From the NCBI GenBank assembly GCA_002452695.1, contig DKFA01000058.1:15019-25114 (forward strand): DNA of 10,096 nt. The letters are read 5' to 3'. The DNA is from Dehalococcoidia bacterium UBA6808. GTDB lineage: Bacteria; Chloroflexota; Dehalococcoidia; GIF9; UBA5629. This document shows, piece after piece, positions 5,684 through 10,096 of this stretch. The notes under the pieces are model-generated. The model was given only the letters and a program-made list of their open reading frames with translations, did not search any database and was not told the origin of the DNA. How positions within the stretch are numbered: position 1 is the stretch's first letter; every line of letters starts with the position of its first letter. A program made the position numbers and the translations under genes.

Positions 5684-6853
5684 ATGGCTGATCAGGATAC
5701 TCCTTTGATCAACGAGCTTGAAAAAGGCCCTTGGCCTAGCTACGTTAAGGAGATCAAGCGTGCCGCTAAGAAGAATGCGGCAGCCAAAGATCTGTTAGGC
5801 GTCCAGGAGCAATCCTTCAAAGACAGGATAACGCACTGGAAGCACGGCGGTATAGTTGGTGTGACCGGTTACGGCGGAGGCGTTATCGGCAGGTATGTCG
5901 ATATGCCTGAAGAGTTTCCCAACCTTGAGATGTTCCATACCATGCGCGTCAACCATCCATCTGGCTGGTTCTATACTACTGAGGCGCTCAGGAAAGTATG
6001 TGATATCTGGGAAAAATACGGCAGCGGTATGACCAACTTCCATGGGTCTACCGGTGACATCATTCTGCTGGGGACCAGTACGCAGAATCTGCAACCCTGT
6101 TTCGATGAGCTGGCGGAGAATGGCTTTGATCTGGGTGGTTCGGGATCAGCTCTGAGAACCCCCAGTGCCTGCGTCGGTCCGGCGCGGTGCGAATATGCCT
6201 GTATTGACACGCTGGATATTTGTAATAACCTGACGCATGAATTCCAGGACGAAATGCACAGGCCGAGGTGGCCATATAAATTCAAAATCAAGGTTTCGGG
6301 TTGCTGTAATGATGGTGTGGCAGCCATTGCCAGGGCGGACCTTAGTATCATCGGCACCTGGAAAGATACTTTACGCATTGACCAGGAGGAAGTTCGTAAC
6401 TACGTAAAGAACGGATTTGATATCAAGGGAATCGTCATCGATAAATGCCCGACCAAAGCGCTTGACTGGGACGAAAAGAAAAAGGAACTGGTGTTGAGGG
6501 CTGAAGATTGCGTACGCTGCATGCATTGCATTAACAAGATGCCCAAGGCGCTCAGGCCTGGTTTGGACCGGGGTGCGACTTTGTTGATTGGGGCAAAGGC
6601 CCCCATCGTTAAAGGCGCTTACCTTTCCTGGGTGCTGGTTCCCTTTATGAAGATGGAGCCTCCTTATGACGAAGTTAAAACACTGCTCCGTAACATTTGG
6701 GAATGGTGGGATGAGAACGGTAGAACACGCGAGCGTGTAGCTGAGTTGATTGAGCGATTGGGATTAAAGGCCTTCCTCAAAGCTGTCGGCATTAAACCTG
6801 TTCCTCAGATGGTCTATAAACCGCGTGCCAATCCGTACGTGTTTTTCGAATAG
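5684..6853 (+). CDS. dsrA: Dissimilatory sulfite reductase alpha subunit DsrA
   Basis: DsrA pairs with DsrB in the cytoplasmic alpha2-beta2 enzyme that reduces sulfite. Family blocks include THWKHGGIVGVTGYGGGVIG (residues 50-69) and NFHGSTGDIILLG (118-130). Cluster residues are C163 and C169 (CX5C) and C207, but the residue four places on is Gly211 (GGT, 6314-6316), where the CX3C pattern expects Cys; an extra Cys is at 208. Lys199, Lys201 and Lys203 before C207, and Arg158, align by spacing with sulfite-binding residues of Desulfovibrio DsrA. The inserted ferredoxin domain has C255, C276, C279 and C282. At 389 residues it is on the short side for DsrA (about 400-440). AGAGGTG lies 5 nt before the ATG. 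The reductive enzyme type is favoured by the adjacent dsrD. In known enzymes the DsrA-side sirohaem is structural, so activity may survive the missing cysteine. Confidence 0.97.
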   Translation: MADQDTPLINELEKGPWPSYVKEIKRAAKKNAAAKDLLGVQEQSFKDRITHWKHGGIVGVTGYGGGVIGRYVDMPEEFPNLEMFHTMRVNHPSGWFYTTEALRKVCDIWEKYGSGMTNFHGSTGDIILLGTSTQNLQPCFDELAENGFDLGGSGSALRTPSACVGPARCEYACIDTLDICNNLTHEFQDEMHRPRWPYKFKIKVSGCCNDGVAAIARADLSIIGTWKDTLRIDQEEVRNYVKNGFDIKGIVIDKCPTKALDWDEKKKELVLRAEDCVRCMHCINKMPKALRPGLDRGATLLIGAKAPIVKGAYLSWVLVPFMKMEPPYDEVKTLLRNIWEWWDENGRTRERVAELIERLGLKAFLKAVGIKPVPQMVYKPRANPYVFFE

Positions 6854-6896
6854 CTGAGAACTGATTATTAATATAACGAAAATAACGGAGAAAAGA

Positions 6897-7958
6897 ATGG
6901 GGAAAACTGATCTTGGACCGCCAGATTATCGGACAATGCTTCCTAAGGTCATTGAGAAAAACTACGGAAAATGGAAATATCACGAGATATTGAAGCCGGG
7001 TGTATTAAAGCATGTGTCTGAAACAGGAGACGAAGTATTTACCGTGAGGGTAGGGTCTCCGCGCCTGGTCAGCATCGATTACATCCGCGATATCTGCGAC
7101 GTAGCGGATAAGTATTGTGATGGCCACCTCAGGTTTACGAGCAGGTACAACATCGAATTGATGACACCGAAAAAAGAGAATGTTGAGCCGATCATTGCAG
7201 CGGTGCAAAAGCTCGGTCTTCCTGTCGGAGGAACGGGTAACGCTATTTCCAATGTTGTCCATACGCAGGGCTGGGTACATTGCCACAGCGCGGCTACCGA
7301 TTCATCAGGCCTGGTTAAGGCGATCATGGATGAGCTGTATCCATATTTCATCAGCATGAAACTGCCTGCTCGCTTGAGAGTGGCGTTGGCCTGCTGTATT
7401 AACATGTGTGGCGCGGTGCATTGCTCTGACATTGCCATTGTTGGTGTTCATACTAAACCACCCAAGGTAGACAACTCAAAAGTTACTGCGTTATGTGAGA
7501 TTCCTACCACGCTGTCATCCTGTCCTACGGGCGCTATCCGCAAAGACCCCAGTAATCCCAAAAGTCTGGTTGTTAACGACGAAAAGTGCATGTATTGCGG
7601 GAACTGTTATACAGTTTGCCCTGCCATGCCTCTGGCTGACAGCGTTGGCGACGGTGTTGCCATTTACGTGGGCGGCAAGGTTTCCAACGCCAGGACGGCG
7701 CCGATGTTCTCGCGCCTGGCCATACCTTATATTCCCAATAACCCTCCTCGTTGGCCCGAGGTTGTTAGCGCCATCAAGAACATTGTCGAAGTCTATGCCA
7801 AACATGCCCACCCCGAGGAAAGGATGGGCGAATGGATCGAAAGGGTCGGCTGGGAGAGTTTCTTCAAGCTGACAGGTATTCCGTTTACTGAATACCATAT
7901 CGACGACTTTACTCACGCTATTGACACGTATCGTACAACCACGCAGTTCAGGTGGTAA
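6897..7958 (+). CDS. dsrB: Dissimilatory sulfite reductase beta subunit DsrB
   Basis: DsrB binds the catalytic sirohaem-[4Fe-4S] centre of sulfite reductase. All four cluster cysteines are present: C129, C166 or C167 within the ACCINMC block, and C171, with the 37-residue step from C129 to C166 equal to that known in Desulfovibrio vulgaris (C151 to C188). The ferredoxin domain has C209, C231, C234 and C237, with a further C241. HLRFTSRYNIELMT (77-90) and GGTGNAISNVV (111-121) are strongly conserved DsrB segments. The 353 residues are somewhat shorter than the roughly 380 of Desulfovibrio. GGAG (6887-6890) precedes the ATG by 6 nt. The 43-bp gap after dsrA is the largest within this operon but holds no clear hairpin. 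In contrast to DsrA, nothing in the active site looks damaged. Confidence 0.97.
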   Translation: MGKTDLGPPDYRTMLPKVIEKNYGKWKYHEILKPGVLKHVSETGDEVFTVRVGSPRLVSIDYIRDICDVADKYCDGHLRFTSRYNIELMTPKKENVEPIIAAVQKLGLPVGGTGNAISNVVHTQGWVHCHSAATDSSGLVKAIMDELYPYFISMKLPARLRVALACCINMCGAVHCSDIAIVGVHTKPPKVDNSKVTALCEIPTTLSSCPTGAIRKDPSNPKSLVVNDEKCMYCGNCYTVCPAMPLADSVGDGVAIYVGGKVSNARTAPMFSRLAIPYIPNNPPRWPEVVSAIKNIVEVYAKHAHPEERMGEWIERVGWESFFKLTGIPFTEYHIDDFTHAIDTYRTTTQFRW

Positions 7959-7964
7959 AAGGAG
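7959..7964 (+). promoter_or_regulatory. Ribosome binding site deciding the dsrD start
   Basis: AAGGAG begins right after the dsrB stop and lies 7 nt before the ATG at 7972. The open frame extends upstream to an ATG at 7921, but that extension lies inside dsrB and has no ribosome site, so 7972 is the true start. Confidence 0.75.
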
Positions 7965-7971
7965 CATTGAG

Positions 7972-8175
7972 ATGACGGAAGGAATCAGCGAGGAGTTAAA
8001 GCAAAAGGTACTGGATTACCTGGGCACTACATCCAAAGCCAAGAACCGCGATGTAGCACGCGCCATCGAGGTTGACAAAGCTCTTGTGGACAAAGCAATT
8101 GCAGAGCTGGCCAAGGAAGGTAAGATCGAATACCTGTACCTGGGTACGTCCTATATTCAGCTCAAGCAACAGTAG
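7972..8175 (+). CDS. dsrD: DsrD, winged-helix activator of sulfite reductase
   Basis: This is a 67-residue protein between dsrB and dsrN, the classical place of dsrD in sulfate reducers. The sequence forms a small winged-helix fold: helices around residues 5-18 (EELKQKVLDYL), 25-33 (RDVARAIEV) and 34-48 (ALVDKAIAELAKEGK), then a beta wing IEYLYLGTSYIQLK. DsrD has been shown to bind DsrAB and raise sulfite reduction rather than act as a DNA-binding regulator. It is shorter than the 78-residue Desulfovibrio protein because the charged C-terminal tail is missing. Its presence argues for reductive rather than sulfur-oxidizing metabolism. Sequence similarity to known DsrD is modest by eye; position and fold carry the call. 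Confidence 0.88.
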   Translation: MTEGISEELKQKVLDYLGTTSKAKNRDVARAIEVDKALVDKAIAELAKEGKIEYLYLGTSYIQLKQQ

Positions 8176-8202
8176 TACATAAATAACGGCAGTAGTAATA
8201 GC

Positions 8203-9594
8203 ATGAAATTACCGCGTTTGATGATTGCCGCCCCGCAGGGGCGGTCAGGTAAAACTATAGTCTCGATCGGTCTTTGCGCGGCCTTGAACAAGAGGGGCCT
8301 GAAGGTCAAGCCCTTTAAGAAAGGGCCTGATTATATTGACCCGTCCTGGCTGTCCGCTGCTGCCGGATCATCTGCGGGATGTACCAACCTTGATACCTTC
8401 TTGTTCAGTAAAGACGTTCTGCTCCCTGTTTTTCAGAAGTCCTGCCAGGGAGCAGAAATCGCAATTATTGAGGGTTCCATGGGCCTGTTTGACAGCTCGT
8501 TTGAAAATGGCAAAGGCAGTTCGGCTTGGCTGGCCAGACACTTGCAGACCCCAATTATTCTGGTGGTCAATTGCACACGTATGACCAGGAGCGCTGCCGC
8601 CATGGTTTCAGGTTACATGAATTTCGAGCGCGGGACGCATATTGCAGGGATTATCCTTAATAACATATCCGGCAAACGCCATGCTGATACGGTTATGAAG
8701 ACTCTGGAGCAACATTGCGGTATCCCTGTGCTTGGGGTATTGCCCAGGGAATACAATCTGCACATACCCGAAAGACATCTGGGTATTATGCCTGCCGATG
8801 AACACTTGGAAAAAGAGAAGACAATTCGGAACATAGCCGATTTCTTTGTGCGTAATGCCGACATTGAAAGGATTATTCGTGTGGCCTGCGCCGCGCCTGA
8901 GCTGCCGGATTTGATTGATCTGGAGTATAAGCCGGCCAGGCCCAGCATCCGCATCGGTGTTTTGCGTGATACTGCCTTCTCTTTCTACTATCCCGAGAAC
9001 CTGCAGGCGCTGGAACAGTCCGGCGCAGAGCTTGTTTACATAAATTCATTACACGACAGCAGGTTGCCTTACATCGATGGATTATATATAGGGGGAGGAT
9101 TCCCGGAGCTTTATGCGGCGGGACTTGAAGCGAATGACGGCCTCAGGTCGGATATCGCAAGGGCCGCTGCTGACGGACTCCCCGTTTATGCCGAATGTGC
9201 CGGTCTGATGTACCTGTGCAAATCGCTACTTACGCCACATCATTCATATCATATGTGCGGCGTAATCAATGCCGAGGTCACGGTACAGGCCAAACCGGTA
9301 GGACACGGATACGTCATTTCGGAGATAACCCGTGATAACCCCTTCTTTGCGGTGGGCACTGTTGTCTATGGTCATGAATTCCATTATTCCCAGCTCAGGT
9401 TTGCTGCTGAACCGGATTTTGCCTGCCGTATGAGGCGTGGATTTGGTGTTAATGGCAAAGCTGACGGTGTTATTTTGAACAATGTGTTCGCTTCTTATGC
9501 GCATATTCATGCCTGGGGTGTACCTGAGTGGGCGCCTGCCTTCGTCAGTGCAGCCAGGGCCAGGCGTGAAGAAATGATGAGAATCAAAATCTAA
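8203..9594 (+). CDS. dsrN: DsrN, sirohaem amidase (CbiA/CobB-type)
   Basis: The 463-residue protein has the two-domain build of cobyrinic acid a,c-diamide synthase. An ATP-binding P-loop GRSGKT lies at residues 13-18, with FKKGPDYIDP at 38-47 and EGSMGLFD at 90-97. The C-terminal class I glutamine amidotransferase domain starts near 248, with YIGGGFPELY (295-304), nucleophile Cys332 in YAECAGLMYL and histidines in AHIHAWG (434, 436). In a dsr operon this enzyme is DsrN, proposed to amidate sirohaem to the sirohaem amide used by DsrAB. A role in cobalamin synthesis is the alternative, but no other corrin gene is present. The ATG at 8203 follows dsrD by 27 bp and has no clear Shine-Dalgarno sequence, so expression may be low, as would suit a cofactor enzyme. 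Confidence 0.93.
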   Translation: MKLPRLMIAAPQGRSGKTIVSIGLCAALNKRGLKVKPFKKGPDYIDPSWLSAAAGSSAGCTNLDTFLFSKDVLLPVFQKSCQGAEIAIIEGSMGLFDSSFENGKGSSAWLARHLQTPIILVVNCTRMTRSAAAMVSGYMNFERGTHIAGIILNNISGKRHADTVMKTLEQHCGIPVLGVLPREYNLHIPERHLGIMPADEHLEKEKTIRNIADFFVRNADIERIIRVACAAPELPDLIDLEYKPARPSIRIGVLRDTAFSFYYPENLQALEQSGAELVYINSLHDSRLPYIDGLYIGGGFPELYAAGLEANDGLRSDIARAAADGLPVYAECAGLMYLCKSLLTPHHSYHMCGVINAEVTVQAKPVGHGYVISEITRDNPFFAVGTVVYGHEFHYSQLRFAAEPDFACRMRRGFGVNGKADGVILNNVFASYAHIHAWGVPEWAPAFVSAARARREEMMRIKI

Positions 9595-9610
9595 GCCGGA
9601 GGTGAAAAAA

Positions 9611-9763
9611 ATGACAAATTGCCCGGTATGCAAAATGGAAGTTGAAGAAAATAAGGCCAGAGCTAACAGCGAATATAAGGGGCAGGCCTATTATTTCTGC
9701 TGCAAGGCATGTAAGAAAAAGTTTGACGAAACACCCGATAAATATATAATCGATAAAAAGTAA
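9611..9763 (+). CDS. YHS-domain microprotein in the dsr operon
   Basis: A 50-residue protein that is a single YHS domain from end to end: CPVCKMEVEE at residues 4-13, then SEYKGQAYYFCCKACKKKF (20-38) and DETPDKYI at the end. The family name refers to the Y-H-S or Y-F-C region seen here as YYFC. Cysteines at 4, 7, 30, 31 and 34 could bind a metal; a CPVC pair ahead of the CC-x2-C set is compatible with a zinc, iron or copper site. YHS domains occur in metal ATPases and in mono-oxygenase-related proteins. The start is well supported by GGAGGTG (9598-9604), nearly the same leader that precedes dsrA. It lies 16 bp after dsrN and 14 bp before dsrC, so it is almost surely co-expressed with both. 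No dsr-specific role is known to me; metal delivery or sulfur/metal sensing is a guess. Confidence 0.88.
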   Translation: MTNCPVCKMEVEENKARANSEYKGQAYYFCCKACKKKFDETPDKYIIDKK

Positions 9764-9777
9764 AGGGAGAATTGATA

Positions 9778-10095
9778 ATGGCAAAAGTTACACTTGGGTC
9801 CAAAGAAATTGAGATAGATGAGGATGGATTCATCCAGGAGCCTGATCTGTGGGATGAAGCCGTAGCCCAGGACCTTGCCAAAACTGAAGAAGTTGCTGAA
9901 ATGACTCCGGATCACTGGGCGATCGTGAACTTCCTCAGGAACTACTTCCTCGAGTTCGGTATTGCTCCCCCCATCCGCATGATCACCAAGCAGACCGGCT
10001 TTGATCTCAAGACTATCTACAAGCTCTTCCCTAGCGGACCGGCTAAAGGCGCCTGCAAAGTCGCAGGTTTACCCAAACCTACCGGCTGCGTGTAG
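9778..10095 (+). CDS. dsrC: DsrC, sulfur-carrier substrate of DsrAB
   Basis: This complete 105-residue DsrC belongs to the TusE/DsrC family. The flexible C-terminal arm GPAKGACKVAGLPKPTGCV carries both redox cysteines, C93 and the penultimate C104, at the same positions as in Desulfovibrio vulgaris DsrC. DsrAB transfers sulfur from sulfite to this arm as a trisulfide, which the DsrMKJOP complex then reduces. Two cysteines mark a true DsrC rather than TusE, which has only the last. GFDLKTIYKLFPSGP and the PDHWAIVNFLRNYF helix are family hallmarks. An upstream in-frame TTG at 9772 is less likely, since GGGAG (9765-9769) sits 8 nt before the ATG at 9778. The gene being in the dsrAB operon is notable, because in many sulfate reducers dsrC lies elsewhere. 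The window ends one base after its stop. Confidence 0.96.
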   Translation: MAKVTLGSKEIEIDEDGFIQEPDLWDEAVAQDLAKTEEVAEMTPDHWAIVNFLRNYFLEFGIAPPIRMITKQTGFDLKTIYKLFPSGPAKGACKVAGLPKPTGCV

Positions 10096-10096
10096 A

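Noticed and set aside
7515..7967. 150-codon minus-strand open frame inside dsrB
   Set aside because: dsrB coding evidence is decisive on the other strand.

Overview
The window comes from an anaerobic bacterium that respires sulfate or sulfite by the dissimilatory (Dsr) pathway. The right half is a textbook reductive-type dsr cluster (dsrA, dsrB, dsrD, dsrN, dsrC). The left edge is the end of the membrane-complex genes (dsrO, dsrP). DsrD is typical of the reductive pathway, and no DsrE/F/H genes of sulfur oxidizers are seen here. The phylum cannot be fixed by reading alone. Chloroflexota (Dehalococcoidia), Desulfobacterota and Firmicutes-type sulfate reducers all remain possible, and a DsrAB tree would decide.

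Layout: (1) 1-1389, + strand: the 3' end of a DsrO-like iron-sulfur subunit, then DsrP, the last genes of a presumed dsrMKJOP operon. (2) 1397-4779, - strand: an island lying between the two dsr blocks. In transcription order it holds a crotonase-fold gene lacking both usual catalytic glutamates, a DUF1214 gene, a DUF1254 gene, the decayed C-terminal end of a glycyl radical enzyme, and ccsA for cytochrome c maturation. (3) 4780-5024: a 245-bp divergent control region with a strong sigma-70-like promoter on the + strand and two GAAC-N3-GTTC palindromes centred 53 bp apart. (4) 5025-10095, + strand: a TetR-family regulator only 17 bp ahead of dsrA, then dsrA, dsrB, dsrD, dsrN, a 50-residue YHS-domain protein and dsrC, all closely spaced and probably one transcript.

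How the genes work together: DsrAB reduces sulfite at a siroheme-[4Fe-4S] centre and loads the product sulfur onto the two C-terminal cysteines of DsrC. DsrD stimulates DsrAB. DsrN amidates siroheme. The DsrMKJOP membrane complex, of which DsrO and DsrP are seen here, re-reduces the DsrC product with quinol-derived electrons. CcsA would supply haem for c-type cytochromes such as DsrJ. The TetR protein sits first in the operon next to two candidate operators, so it is a plausible autoregulator of sulfite reduction and perhaps of the divergent crotonase operon.

Most unusual points: a TetR gene fused transcriptionally to dsrAB, a YHS microprotein between dsrN and dsrC, a DsrA in which the fourth siroheme-cluster cysteine is glycine, and a relic glycyl-radical domain. 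No stretch above 300 bp is without a gene or a gene remnant. No tRNA, rRNA, CRISPR array or insertion sequence was seen.
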